A stretch of 13,122 nucleotides of DNA from Pseudomonadota bacterium. GTDB taxonomy: Bacteria > Pseudomonadota > Gammaproteobacteria > Burkholderiales > Burkholderiaceae_C. The translations under genes were made by a program, and so were the position numbers. The notes beneath the pieces are model-generated. The model had not been told where the DNA came from. It saw only the letters and a program-made list of their open reading frames with translations, and ran no database searches. The stretch lies in contig JAFAGF010000054.1 in NCBI GenBank assembly GCA_023422975.1, positions 1 to 13,122 on the forward strand. Reading direction: 5' to 3'. Below are positions 1-6,538 of this stretch, one piece after another. Position 1 is the first letter of the stretch; each line of letters begins with the position of its first letter.

Positions 1-278
1 ACCCCTCAGAAACCGTGGTGCTGCGCGCACTGATTGAAAAAATCCGTGACGACGGCATCACCGTGCTGTTGATTGAGCACGACATGAAGCTGGTCATGAA
101 TATGTGTGACCGCGTGCTGGTGCTGGAGTATGGCCAAGTGCTGTCGTACGGCCTGCCGCACGACGTGCAGCACGACCCCCGTGTGATTGAGGCGTATCTG
201 GGCAAGGGGGCAGCGCAAGATCCGCTGCTGCACCCTCCTGCTGCGACACCCCACCAAGAAGAGAAGCGCCATGACTGA
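1..278 (+). CDS. livG: LivG-type ABC transporter ATP-binding protein, C-terminal part (5' end outside window)
   Basis: This is the tail of an ABC ATPase that, with LivF, would power a high-affinity branched-chain amino-acid (or related amide/urea) importer at the inner face of the cytoplasmic membrane. The reading frame is already open at position 3 (Pro-Ser-Glu-Thr) and stops with TGA at 276-278. About 91 codons are visible. The switch-region motif LLIEHDMKLVM followed by CDRVLVLEYG is typical of LivG, whose Walker motifs would lie upstream of the window. The family core ends at HDPRVIEAYLG; here about 25 extra residues follow (Ala/Pro/His-rich, ending EEKRHD), a longer tail than usual. The gene overlaps the start of livF by 8 bp, so the two are cotranscribed and probably translationally coupled. 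The substrate cannot be read from this fragment, and an amide/urea (UrtD-like) family member is possible but less likely. Confidence 0.88.
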   Translation, partial: PSETVVLRALIEKIRDDGITVLLIEHDMKLVMNMCDRVLVLEYGQVLSYGLPHDVQHDPRVIEAYLGKGAAQDPLLHPPAATPHQEEKRHD

Positions 279-1002
279 AGCACAGGCTTCCCCCCCCATG
301 CTAGATATCCGCGGCGTGGATGTCGCTTACGGCGGCATACGCGCAGTGCGGCAGTTGAATTTGCACGTCAACGCCGGCGAATTGGTCGCCCTGATTGGCG
401 CCAACGGCGCTGGCAAAAGCACCACCTTGCGCGCTATTTGTGGCTTGGTGCCGCTGTCTGCAGGCAGCATTCACTACCAAGGCCAGAGTTTGGCGGGGCA
501 GCCCGTGCATGCCATGGTGCGACAGGGTTTGGTGATGGTGCCCGAAGGACGGGGCATTTTTCCCCAGCTGACGATTGAAGAGAACCTGCACATGGGCGCC
601 TACAGCCGTGCAGACAAAGCAGCTATCGCACAAGAGTTGGATCAGGTGTACGTACGCTTTCCTCGCCTGGCCGAACGCCGCAAGCAAACCGCTGGCACCT
701 TGTCCGGGGGGGAGCAGCAAATGCTGGCCATGGGCCGCGCCATTTTGTCCAAGCCACAGCTGCTACTGCTGGATGAGCCAACCATGGGCCTGGCGCCCAT
801 CATGGTGGACAAAATTTTTGAAGTGATCCAAGACATCTCTAGCCAAGGCGTCACCATTTTGTTGATTGAGCAAAACGCCCGCCTGGCCCTGGAAGTCAGC
901 CAGCGTGGCTATGTGCTGGAGTCCGGGGAACTCACTCTCGAAGGCCCTGGGCACGACTTGCTGCACGACCCCAAGGTTCGCGCCGCTTATCTGGGTGAGT
1001 AA
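271..1002 (+). CDS. livF: LivF-type ABC transporter ATP-binding protein
   Basis: This is the second ATPase of a branched-chain amino-acid type ABC importer, 243 aa, a normal length for LivF. The Walker A motif GANGAGKS is at about residues 43-50, the Q-loop region is around VPEGRGIFPQLTIEENL (90-106), the signature LSGGEQQ is at 144-150, and Walker B LLLLDEP is at 164-170. The switch region reads LLIEQNA, with Gln instead of His; this is usual in LivF and not a defect. It ends in HDPKVRAAYLGE. I chose ATG 271 because a purine-rich AAGAAGAGAAG precedes it, it overlaps the livG stop, and family homology begins soon after (MLDIRGVDVAYGG). An ORF extending upstream to 187 would run deep into livG and is not credible. 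It is the last gene of the operon, with a hairpin terminator about 20 bp after the stop. Substrate specificity comes from the periplasmic binding protein, which is not in the window. Confidence 0.93.
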   Translation: MTEAQASPPMLDIRGVDVAYGGIRAVRQLNLHVNAGELVALIGANGAGKSTTLRAICGLVPLSAGSIHYQGQSLAGQPVHAMVRQGLVMVPEGRGIFPQLTIEENLHMGAYSRADKAAIAQELDQVYVRFPRLAERRKQTAGTLSGGEQQMLAMGRAILSKPQLLLLDEPTMGLAPIMVDKIFEVIQDISSQGVTILLIEQNARLALEVSQRGYVLESGELTLEGPGHDLLHDPKVRAAYLGE

Positions 1003-1022
1003 CAACTTTCCCGCCACTTCAC

Positions 1023-1047
1023 AAGCTTCCTCCGGGAAGCTTTTTTT
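1023..1047 (+). terminator. Rho-independent terminator of the liv operon
   Basis: AAGCTTCC (1023-1030) and GGAAGCTT (1035-1042) form a perfect 8-bp stem with a TCCG tetraloop, followed by a run of T (1043-1047). It lies 20 bp after the livF stop and ends the operon before the repeat element and the chemoreceptor gene. Confidence 0.9.
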
Positions 1048-1048
1048 A

Positions 1049-1115
1049 TTTTGATAGCTGTTAGCGCTTACTGAGCAAGGGATAGAGGCTGATTAGCCTC
1101 ATAACGCTATTTTTC
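1049..1115 (+). repeat. Dispersed intergenic repeat, copy A (foldable)
   Basis: A 25-nt core (1049-1073) starting TTTTGATAGCTG and containing AGCGCTTA matches a minus-strand stretch at 2986-3010 with only three mismatches. A third, more diverged copy is at 6023-6047. In copy A the flanks fold: ATAGC-t-GTTA (1054-1063) pairs with TAACGCTAT (1102-1110) with one bulged T, enclosing a second perfect hairpin GAGGCT-gatt-AGCCTC (1085-1100), then a run of T (1111-1115). It is non-coding and lies just after a terminator. Function is unknown; I recall similar elements in intergenic DNA of Comamonadaceae. Confidence 0.65.
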
Positions 1116-1346
1116 CCCATGTTTTTTTGCACCAAGACGGTGCAGGTACAAATGACTTTGGCATGAAATGTAAACAAACATTACGGACTTCATTGATAAT
1201 CCGTATTGTTCTTTATGACGCTTTGCAGTATTTGCACAGCGCCACAAAGAACCCTACTTTCTTCTGTTTGCCCGACTTGCCCCCATTCCAGCGCAGGGAT
1301 GGCCGCTTTGCCGGCTACAAACACTTCTCTGGAATGGATAAATTCA

Positions 1347-2897
1347 ATGAAATTGACCAAGCTGAACATTGGAGCCCGCTTGGGGTTTGGGTTCGCCGCA
1401 GTGCTGATGTTTGCCGTGCTGATCACCGCCATTGGCCTGTGGCAGTTGCACTCCGTGGGCCAGGCCACACAGCAGATGATGCAAGAGCCGCTGACCAAAG
1501 AGCGCCTCATCAGTGACTGGAACAGCAATGTCAGCGTGGCTGTCGCCCGCACCACCGCCATCGCCAAAAGCAGCGACGCCAGCTTGGTGCCCTTCCTGGC
1601 TGCCGATGCAGCAGCGACCTCCAAAGGCACGGCCGATGTGCTCAAGCAGATCGAGCCTTTGATCTCCCTGCCCGCTGAGCGCGCGATCATGGACAAAATC
1701 ATGGTCATCCGCAAAACCTATGTGTCCAGCCGCGACAAAGTCAGCCAGCTCAAGGCAGAAGGCATGGCCAGCGAAGCTGAAGCCACACTGGTGAACGATT
1801 TTGTCCCCGCCGCACAAGGCTATCTCAAGCTGCTGGGCGAGCTGCTGCAACTGCAGCGTTCCGGCCTGGACGCCAAAGCCGCCGAAGTTGCCCAAATTGA
1901 ACGTACCAGCCAGACCTATTTCGTAGTCTTGGCCGCTCTGGCACTGCTCATCGGCTCCATCAGTGCATGGCGCCTGACCGTTGGCATTACCGTCCCCCTG
2001 AAACATGCCGTGACCGTAGCCCGCCGCGTAGCCGATGGCGACTTGAGCACCCAGATTCAAGTCACTGGCACCGATGAAACCGGCCAACTGCTGCAGGCTT
2101 TGCACGATATGAATGCCAGCTTGGGCAGTTTGGTCGGCCAGGTACGCCAGGGCACGGACAACATTGCGACCGCTTCCACCCAAATTGCATCGGGCAACCA
2201 CGACCTGTCCTCCCGCACCGAAGAGCAAGCCAGCTCACTGCAACAAACCGCAGCCTCGATGGAGCAGCTGACCTCCACCGTCAAACAAAATGCTGACAAC
2301 GCCAGTCAGGCGAACCAACTGGCGATGTCTGCATCGGGCGTGGCCGTCAAGGGCGGGCAAGTGGTCTCGCAAGTGGTAGAGACCATGGGCGCCATCAGCA
2401 CCTCATCGCGCAAGATCTCGGACATCATCGGCGTGATTGACTCCATCGCCTTCCAAACCAACATCCTCGCGCTGAACGCGGCGGTAGAAGCCGCCCGCGC
2501 AGGTGAACAAGGCCGTGGCTTTGCAGTGGTGGCGGGTGAGGTACGTACGCTGGCAGGCCGTACCGGCGAGGCAGCCAAGGAAATCAAGCACCTGATTCAA
2601 GATTCCGTACACAAAGTGGAAGAAGGCAGTCTGCAAGTGACGCAGGCTGGCCAAACCATGGACGAAATCGTCAGCAGCGTGCAGCGCGTGACCGACATCA
2701 TGGGTGAGATCACCGCCGCCAGCCTGGAGCAGACATCGGGCCTGGAGCAAATCAACCGAGCCGTGGCTGAGATGGATTTGGTCACCCAGCAAAATGCGGC
2801 ACTTGTGGAAGAGTCCACCGCCGCAGCCCAATCCATGCAACAGCAAACCCGGGACCTGTCGCAGATGGTCAGCATCTTCCGCCTCAAGCAGGCGTAA
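1347..2897 (+). CDS. Methyl-accepting chemotaxis protein (transmembrane chemoreceptor)
   Basis: This 516-aa inner-membrane receptor would sense a ligand in the periplasm and control CheA/CheW and hence flagellar rotation. TM helix 1 is at about residues 11-33, followed by a periplasmic helical ligand-binding region of about 155 residues that resembles a four-helix bundle. TM2 is at about 191-210, HAMP at about 211-265, then a long cytoplasmic helical hairpin with methylation-type Glu/Gln-rich helices. The highly conserved tip is at about 367-402, including FQTNILALNAAVEAARAGEQ and GRGFAVVAGEVR. The C-terminus ends SIFRLKQA and lacks the NWETF-type pentapeptide that tethers CheR/CheB, so adaptation enzymes would act without that tether. 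I chose ATG 1347 because MKLTKLNIGARLGFGF is a typical receptor N-terminus; the ribosome site is weak (GGAT, 7 nt upstream). The ligand cannot be deduced. The gene stands alone with its own terminator. Confidence 0.95.
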   Translation: MKLTKLNIGARLGFGFAAVLMFAVLITAIGLWQLHSVGQATQQMMQEPLTKERLISDWNSNVSVAVARTTAIAKSSDASLVPFLAADAAATSKGTADVLKQIEPLISLPAERAIMDKIMVIRKTYVSSRDKVSQLKAEGMASEAEATLVNDFVPAAQGYLKLLGELLQLQRSGLDAKAAEVAQIERTSQTYFVVLAALALLIGSISAWRLTVGITVPLKHAVTVARRVADGDLSTQIQVTGTDETGQLLQALHDMNASLGSLVGQVRQGTDNIATASTQIASGNHDLSSRTEEQASSLQQTAASMEQLTSTVKQNADNASQANQLAMSASGVAVKGGQVVSQVVETMGAISTSSRKISDIIGVIDSIAFQTNILALNAAVEAARAGEQGRGFAVVAGEVRTLAGRTGEAAKEIKHLIQDSVHKVEEGSLQVTQAGQTMDEIVSSVQRVTDIMGEITAASLEQTSGLEQINRAVAEMDLVTQQNAALVEESTAAAQSMQQQTRDLSQMVSIFRLKQA

Positions 2898-2915
2898 GCA
2901 CCACTCACCCAAAGC

Positions 2916-2946
2916 AAAGAGCCCCGCATTCCGGGGCTCTTTTTTT
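2916..2946 (+). terminator. Rho-independent terminator of the chemoreceptor gene
   Basis: AAAGAGCCCCG (2916-2926) and CGGGGCTCTTT (2932-2942) make a perfect 11-bp GC-rich stem with a 5-nt loop, followed by T to 2946. It lies 18 bp after the stop codon. Confidence 0.95.
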
Positions 2947-2985
2947 CAACTAAACCACGAACAAAAACACCATCTAACGCAGATA

Positions 2986-3026
2986 CAGCAAGCGGTAATA
3001 GCTATCAAAAAAGCAGCTCTTACCGC
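2986..3026 (-). repeat. Dispersed intergenic repeat, copy B, overlapping the hdeD stop codon
   Basis: The minus strand of 2986-3010 matches copy A (1049-1073) at 22 of 25 positions. The same stretch carries a perfect 7-bp inverted repeat, GCGGTAA (2992-2998) with TTACCGC (3020-3026), and an inner AGCT/AGCT pair. The right arm contains the last sense codon bases and the TAA stop of the HdeD-like gene. The hairpin lacks a following T-run in the gene's direction, so it is not a classical terminator, although it could protect the 3' end of the mRNA. Confidence 0.6.
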
Positions 3027-3583
3027 AAAAGCTTACGAATCTGCAATGCCGCATAAATTTGCAGCACGCCATAAATCAGCGCGCCAGCCCCAATCCAAAT
3101 CACAGCCACCAGCAACCCGGCCAGTGGCACTGCCAGCATCAAGCCCCCCAGCACCACCGCCAGCAGACCACTCAAAATCAGCGTCCACTCGTTGTCAATT
3201 TCCTTGCGCACCCGAATCGCCATCGTGATACGCACCACACCCGCAATGATGAACCACGCCGCCATCACCATGACAAAAGATGCAGCCATAGACACAGGGT
3301 TCACCACCGCCAGCACGCCAAAAAGCAGTGACACCAGCCCATAGGCCCACATCCACCCTTTGGACATCGGCACATCCTTTTTGAACGTGGCCAGCAGCGT
3401 CACCACGCCTTCCGCAATCGCCAGCACACCAATCGCCCAGGTCATACCTGCACCCGCACCGATGGGGTTAAACACCGCCATCAAGCCAAAAAGGATGGAC
3501 AAGATGCCAAACAACAAAACCACCCACCAGCTGCGCCCCAGTGCACTGGAAAAAATGCCAGTTTGAGAATGTGAAGCCGCCAT
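3020..3583 (-). CDS. HdeD family (DUF308) six-helix membrane protein
   Basis: This 187-aa, very hydrophobic protein has six predicted membrane helices (about residues 19-38, 43-67, 75-95, 98-120, 132-152, 153-180). They are arranged as repeated two-helix units containing FGxxAVxNP motifs (LFGLMAVFNP near 31-40 and LFGVLAVVNP near 87-96). This layout and the motif IAGVVRITMAIRVRKE fit the HdeD/DUF308 family, named for an acid-stress protein of enterobacteria; the molecular function of the family is poorly known. There is no signal peptide beyond the first helix, and the C-terminus is short and basic (QIRKLLR). ATG at 3583 is supported by GGGAGC about 5 nt upstream. It is transcribed alone: a hairpin terminator for rimO lies upstream. 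The stop codon lies inside a repeat. I am confident of the family, not of a stress role here. Confidence 0.9.
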   Translation of the reverse strand: MAASHSQTGIFSSALGRSWWVVLLFGILSILFGLMAVFNPIGAGAGMTWAIGVLAIAEGVVTLLATFKKDVPMSKGWMWAYGLVSLLFGVLAVVNPVSMAASFVMVMAAWFIIAGVVRITMAIRVRKEIDNEWTLILSGLLAVVLGGLMLAVPLAGLLVAVIWIGAGALIYGVLQIYAALQIRKLLR

Positions 3584-3614
3584 ATCTTGCTCCCAATGCC
3601 ATGAAAATGATTGG

Positions 3615-3643
3615 AGTATGGCGGCACGCTAGCGCGTACGCAA
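3615..3643 (-). promoter_or_regulatory. Possible sigma-70 promoter of the HdeD-like gene
   Basis: On the minus strand, TTGCGT (3643-3638) and CATACT (3620-3615) are separated by 17 nt. Each matches the consensus only partly (3/6 and 4/6). The spacer contains the perfect palindrome CGCTAGCG (3627-3634). The predicted start would give a leader of about 25 nt. Weak evidence. Confidence 0.3.
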
Positions 3644-3713
3644 TCCAGCGCATCCCACATGCACTCAAGCAGTTGTACTAAGGAACCTCTGCGTTGAACT
3701 ACCAAGAGCAGGC

Positions 3714-3746
3714 AAAAAAAGAGCTGCATTCACAGCAGCTCTTTTT
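3714..3746 (-). terminator. Rho-independent terminator downstream of rimO
   Basis: AAAAAGAGCTGC (3716-3727) and GCAGCTCTTTTT (3735-3746) form a perfect 12-bp stem with a 7-nt loop. On the minus strand it is followed by T (complement of the A-run from 3714). It lies about 70 bp after the rimO stop. It is nearly symmetrical and could also stop plus-strand transcripts. Confidence 0.88.
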
Positions 3747-3815
3747 GGAAGCACCCATTAACTCAACAAAGAAAGAGAAGGTACATGTTGTAATTTTTTA
3801 CTGATGGGTCAGCGC

Positions 3816-5201
3816 TTAAACAGGAATACCCACCAAGTCGTGGCCTTGCGCAGCCACAATGCGCACCGAGATCAAGTCGCCTTTCTTGTACGTCTTGCTG
3901 GCCTTTTCAGGTGGCTGGATGTGTACTACACCATCAATCTCTGGCGCATCCGCATAGGTGCGGCCCACACCACCCTTTTTGCCCAAACCCACGGCTTTGT
4001 CGACGATGACCTTCATGACCTGGCCCACGCGGCGCTGCAAACGCTTGGCAGAAACTTCTTCGGCCACCTCCATGAAGCGCGCGCGGCGTGCTTCGCGCAC
4101 TTCAACGGGCAGCATGCCGGGCAGCTCATTGGCTGTCGCACCTTCGACGGGGCTGTAGGCAAAGCAACCCGCACGGTCAATTTCAGCTTCGCGGATGAAG
4201 TCGAGGAGATGCTCAAACTCTTCTTCGGTCTCGCCAGGGAAGCCTGCGATGAAGGTGGAGCGAATCACCAGCTCTGGGCAAATTTTGCGCCATTCGCGGA
4301 TACGGTCTAGGTTCTTTTCTCCCGATGCAGGACGCTTCATACGCTTGAGCACATCGGGGTGGCTGTGCTGCAGGGGCACATCCAAGTACGGCAGGATTTT
4401 GCCTTCTGCCATCAAGGGCAGCACTGCATCCACCGTGGGGTAAGGGTACACATAGTGCAGACGCACCCAGGCACCATGTTGCTTGGCCAGCGTGCCCAGC
4501 TCATCCGCCAGCTCCAGCATGCGGGTCTTGACGGGCTTGCCGTCCCAAAAGCCGGTGCGGTACTTCACATCCACACCATAGGCCGAGGTGTCCTGACTGA
4601 TGACCAGCAGCTCTTTGACGCCGCCTTCAAACAATGCCTTGGCTTCTTTGAGCACATCACCGATGGGGCGCGACACCAGATCGCCACGCATGCTGGGGAT
4701 GATGCAGAAGGTGCAACGGTGGTTACAGCCTTCGGAAATCTTCAGGTACGCATAGTGTTTAGGCGTCAGCTTGAGGCCTGCCTCACCAAAACCACCAGGC
4801 ACCAGATCGACAAACGGGTCATGGGGTTTGGGCAAATGGGTATGCACCGCATCCATCACCTCTTGCGTGGCGTGCGGCCCCGTCACCGCCAGCACGCTGG
4901 GGTGCACTTCGGCCACCATCGTGGCGCCGCCTTCCTTACCCGCCTTGGCACCCAGGCAGCCGGTCACAATCACTTTGCCATTGGTGGCCAGTGCCTCACC
5001 AATGGTGTCCAGACTTTCTTTGACGGCATCATCAATAAAGCCGCAGGTGTTGACGATCACCAGGTCCGCACCTTCAAAAGTCTTGGAAGTCTGGTAGCCC
5101 TCGGCGCTCAATTGCGTGAGGATCAGTTCAGAGTCAGTCAGTGCCTTGGGGCAGCCCAAAGACACAAAGCCCACCTTCGGGGCGCTGTTTTCGGTTGTCA
5201 T
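3816..5201 (-). CDS. rimO: Ribosomal protein S12 methylthiotransferase RimO
   Basis: RimO is a radical-SAM enzyme that adds a methylthio group to the beta carbon of a conserved Asp of ribosomal protein S12. It is 461 aa, within the range for the family. The N-terminal UPF0004 domain carries the three auxiliary Fe-S cysteines: C17 (SLGCPKA), C53 (NTCGFI) and C82 (TGCLGA). The radical-SAM domain has C159, C163 and C166 (GCNHRCTFC). A TRAM domain occupies about the last 70 residues. The S12-specific RimO form, rather than tRNA-modifying MiaB, is supported by [12 protein letters not shown] and by [13 protein letters not shown]. The start [17 protein letters not shown] fits the family, yet no convincing Shine-Dalgarno lies upstream (the leader is C-rich), so initiation may be weak or SD-independent. 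The TAA stop lies within an AGCGCTTA octamer. phaR lies upstream on the same strand but ends in its own terminator. Confidence 0.96.
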   Translation of the reverse strand: MTTENSAPKVGFVSLGCPKALTDSELILTQLSAEGYQTSKTFEGADLVIVNTCGFIDDAVKESLDTIGEALATNGKVIVTGCLGAKAGKEGGATMVAEVHPSVLAVTGPHATQEVMDAVHTHLPKPHDPFVDLVPGGFGEAGLKLTPKHYAYLKISEGCNHRCTFCIIPSMRGDLVSRPIGDVLKEAKALFEGGVKELLVISQDTSAYGVDVKYRTGFWDGKPVKTRMLELADELGTLAKQHGAWVRLHYVYPYPTVDAVLPLMAEGKILPYLDVPLQHSHPDVLKRMKRPASGEKNLDRIREWRKICPELVIRSTFIAGFPGETEEEFEHLLDFIREAEIDRAGCFAYSPVEGATANELPGMLPVEVREARRARFMEVAEEVSAKRLQRRVGQVMKVIVDKAVGLGKKGGVGRTYADAPEIDGVVHIQPPEKASKTYKKGDLISVRIVAAQGHDLVGIPV

Positions 5202-5344
5202 TGTGTGAATGCGTGTGGGGGGGACGGCGCTTTAACAGCGCAGTGGCTGCAAAGTAGCAGCGCAGCAATGGGGGAATTTTATCCAGCCTGCCCGTTTCAT
5301 GCCCAAAGCCACCCTCATAGCCGAGAAGGAATGCATGCAGACAT

Positions 5345-5367
5345 AAAAAACGGGCCAACTGGCCCGT
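5345..5367 (-). terminator. Rho-independent terminator of phaR
   Basis: ACGGGCC (5350-5356) and GGCCCGT (5361-5367) form a perfect 7-bp stem with loop AACT. On the minus strand it is followed by six T (complement of 5345-5350). It lies 22 bp after the phaR stop and separates phaR from rimO. Confidence 0.9.
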
Positions 5368-5389
5368 GATGGCGTACGCCTGAACAAGC

Positions 5390-5899
5390 TCAGCGCTTGA
5401 TGCCGAACATACCCATCATTTGTTCGGTTTGCTTTTGCATTTGTTCTTGCATTTTTTGCATTTGATCGGCATAGCCTGCAGGCATCAGCGGATTGGGCAT
5501 TTGCATCATCTTGGACCATGCATCCACGCCACCTTGCTCGGCCATCTTGGCTTGAAAGTCGGTAAACATCTGCACATTTTTCTCGATGAAACTGCCCATA
5601 TGGCCCTGCATGGTGTGACCATAAAAACGAATGATGTTGGCCAACATAGCTTCTGTAAACATCGGCGCGCCCCCGGCCTCTTCTTCCAAAATAATTTGCA
5701 GAAAAATGGAGCGTGTAAGGTCATCACCGGTCTTGGCATCCTTGACCACGATGTTTTCACGCTCCATCACCAGTTGTTTCACTTCTGACAGCGTGATGTA
5801 GGTGGACGTGGCCGTGTCATACAGGCGGCGATTGGGATACTTTTTGATGACGCGCTGATTGCTGGTCGTTGAGGACGATGTAGATTCTTGTGCGGTCAT
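5390..5899 (-). CDS. phaR: Polyhydroxyalkanoate synthesis repressor PhaR
   Basis: PhaR is a cytoplasmic DNA-binding regulator. In related bacteria it represses phasin and other polyhydroxyalkanoate genes and is released when it binds nascent polymer granules. The protein is 169 aa from ATG 5899. The N-terminal DNA-binding domain has the family hallmark VIKKYPNRRLYDTATSTYI (about residues 17-35). A central accumulation-regulatory domain follows (RSIFLQIILEEEAGG to FYGHTMQGHM, about 63-101). The C-terminus is rich in Met and Gln (QMQKMQEQMQKQTEQMMGMF) and likely forms a helix for oligomer or granule contact. A TTG two codons upstream (5905) is also in frame; I prefer the ATG, with GAGAA about 9 nt before it. 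The gene is followed by its own terminator, so it is a single-gene unit. No pha biosynthesis gene is in the window. Confidence 0.93.
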   Translation of the reverse strand: MTAQESTSSSTTSNQRVIKKYPNRRLYDTATSTYITLSEVKQLVMERENIVVKDAKTGDDLTRSIFLQIILEEEAGGAPMFTEAMLANIIRFYGHTMQGHMGSFIEKNVQMFTDFQAKMAEQGGVDAWSKMMQMPNPLMPAGYADQMQKMQEQMQKQTEQMMGMFGIKR

Positions 5900-5952
5900 C
5901 GGCAAATTCTCGTGGCGGTATCAATGATGGTGAAGGCAAATCTTGAGCTGCC

Positions 5953-5958
5953 ATTGTA
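5953..5958 (-). promoter_or_regulatory. Candidate -10 box for phaR
   Basis: TACAAT (5/6 match to TATAAT) lies on the minus strand 54 bp before the phaR start. I see no good -35 hexamer at 16-18 bp. Tentative. Confidence 0.3.
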
Positions 5959-6012
5959 GGAAAGGCTTTTCTTGTCGCACTGCAGCACTAACCCTAGCCG
6001 ACAAACCATCAT

Positions 6013-6047
6013 CTTATAAAAAATAAGAGCTTACAGCGCTTATCCAG
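6013..6047 (+). repeat. Dispersed intergenic repeat, copy C (diverged)
   Basis: The core AGCT (6028-6031), three spacer bases and AGCGCTTA (6035-6042) reproduce the layout of copy A; 16 of 25 bases match overall. A small hairpin CTTAT-aaaaa-ATAAG (6013-6027) directly precedes it. Confidence 0.5.
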
Positions 6048-6221
6048 TCTGCATTTCAGCACTTTTCATACGTTCCCACAAGTATGGCGACATTCAAGCC
6101 TTCTATCTGACTGACAGACATGTGCGCCATCGGCACACAGCCTGACGCCTCCTGCGGTTTCAAGCTTCTTGCTCACCCATCCGCTTCTGCGCACAGGCGC
6201 ACACCGTGAGAAATTTTTACC

Positions 6222-6536
6222 ATGGCTTTGTTTGACCAAAACACTTGGTACATCCTCAAACACTTGCACCAAAGCATTGCAACGCAAGCTGCGGCCTACA
6301 TTGAAGCGGGTGAGCATTTGCAGCCCATGGCCTATCTGATCAGTCCGGCTGGCCACATGGACCGCCACACACGCATGCATGTGGCGGAGATAGCCACGGA
6401 GTTCATCGAGACGCTGATGCGCCACCCCATGGGCGAGCAGTTGCTGAGCCAATACCTCAGCGATGCTTTGCGCGAAGGCTCCGCCATACAGCTACAAATT
6501 CACCAAGAACACGGCATAAAGCCCGCTACACCCTGA
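6222..6536 (+). CDS. Hypothetical protein, 104 aa
   Basis: I do not recognise this protein. It begins MALFDQNTWYILKHLHQ and ends HQEHGIKPATP. It is soluble-looking, His-rich and probably mostly helical, with no signal peptide, membrane segment or obvious catalytic motif. The stretch HTRMHVAEIATEFIETLMRHPMGEQLLSQYLSDALREG looks like an amphipathic helical region. Codon use is coding-like (many G/C third positions: cgc, ctg, gcc, gag) and resembles its neighbours. ATG 6222 is preceded by a weak GTGAGAAA about 8 nt upstream. It sits alone between phaR and a convergent sensor kinase, with another small frame starting 2 bp after its stop. A competing minus-strand frame over 6066-6452 has less protein-like composition. 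I think this is a real but uncharacterised gene. Confidence 0.6.
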   Translation: MALFDQNTWYILKHLHQSIATQAAAYIEAGEHLQPMAYLISPAGHMDRHTRMHVAEIATEFIETLMRHPMGEQLLSQYLSDALREGSAIQLQIHQEHGIKPATP

Positions 6537-6538
6537 GC

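Larger units (their letters stand above)
1003..1346. other. Intergenic region livF to chemoreceptor gene (344 bp)
   Basis: The first 45 bp hold the liv terminator and the next 65 bp a folded repeat element (separate entries). The rest is an AT-richer stretch leading to the chemoreceptor. It contains an inverted repeat TACGGA (1182-1187) / TCCGTA (1200-1205) separated by 12 bp, which could be an operator or a weak leader hairpin. TAAA at 1171 and ATTGATAA at 1192-1199 resemble the halves of a flagellar sigma-28 promoter, but the gap is 17 nt where 15 is expected, so I do not call it. The frame of the chemoreceptor stays open upstream to 1206, but that peptide (Cys/Ser/Thr-rich) does not look like protein. 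I see no RNA gene. Confidence 0.6.
5900..6221. other. Divergent intergenic region phaR to small gene (322 bp)
   Basis: From the phaR side it holds a candidate -10 box, then repeat copy C (6013-6047), then a stretch with several short inverted repeats: CATAC 6067-6071 with GTATG 6082-6086, TCTG 6106-6109 with CAGA 6115-6118, TGTGC 6121-6125 with GCACA 6133-6137, and TGCGC 6188-6192 with GCGCA 6197-6201. These would lie in the leader of the gene at 6222 if transcription starts upstream of them. No convincing plus-strand promoter or RNA gene is recognised. A minus-strand open frame (6066-6452) crosses the end of this region but looks like a shadow. Confidence 0.5.

Noticed and set aside
894..906. 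Gln in place of the switch His in LivF as a sign of an inactive ATPase
   Set aside because: EQNA at this point is normal in the LivF family; all other ATPase motifs are intact.
1171..1199. Sigma-28-like flagellar promoter (TAAA ... ATTGATAA) before the chemoreceptor
   Set aside because: The gap between halves is 17 nt instead of 15 and the second half matches GCCGATAA only partly.
1206..1346. 47-residue N-terminal extension of the chemoreceptor
   Set aside because: The extension is Cys/Ser/Thr-rich and unlike receptor N-termini; MKLTKLNIGARLGFGF at 1347 is the usual form.
1344..2228. Minus-strand open frame (294 codons) opposite the chemoreceptor
   Set aside because: Gly/Ala/His/Gln-rich shadow frame with no family motif, opposite a clear coding gene.
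4359..5369. Long plus-strand open frame (336 codons) opposite rimO
   Set aside because: It is His/Gln/Gly-rich low-quality protein antisense to the unambiguous rimO; a shadow of codon bias.
6066..6452. Minus-strand frame (128 codons) opposite the small gene at 6222
   Set aside because: Composition is less protein-like, no ribosome site is evident, and the plus-strand frame has the better codon use. Still, the call between the two is not certain.
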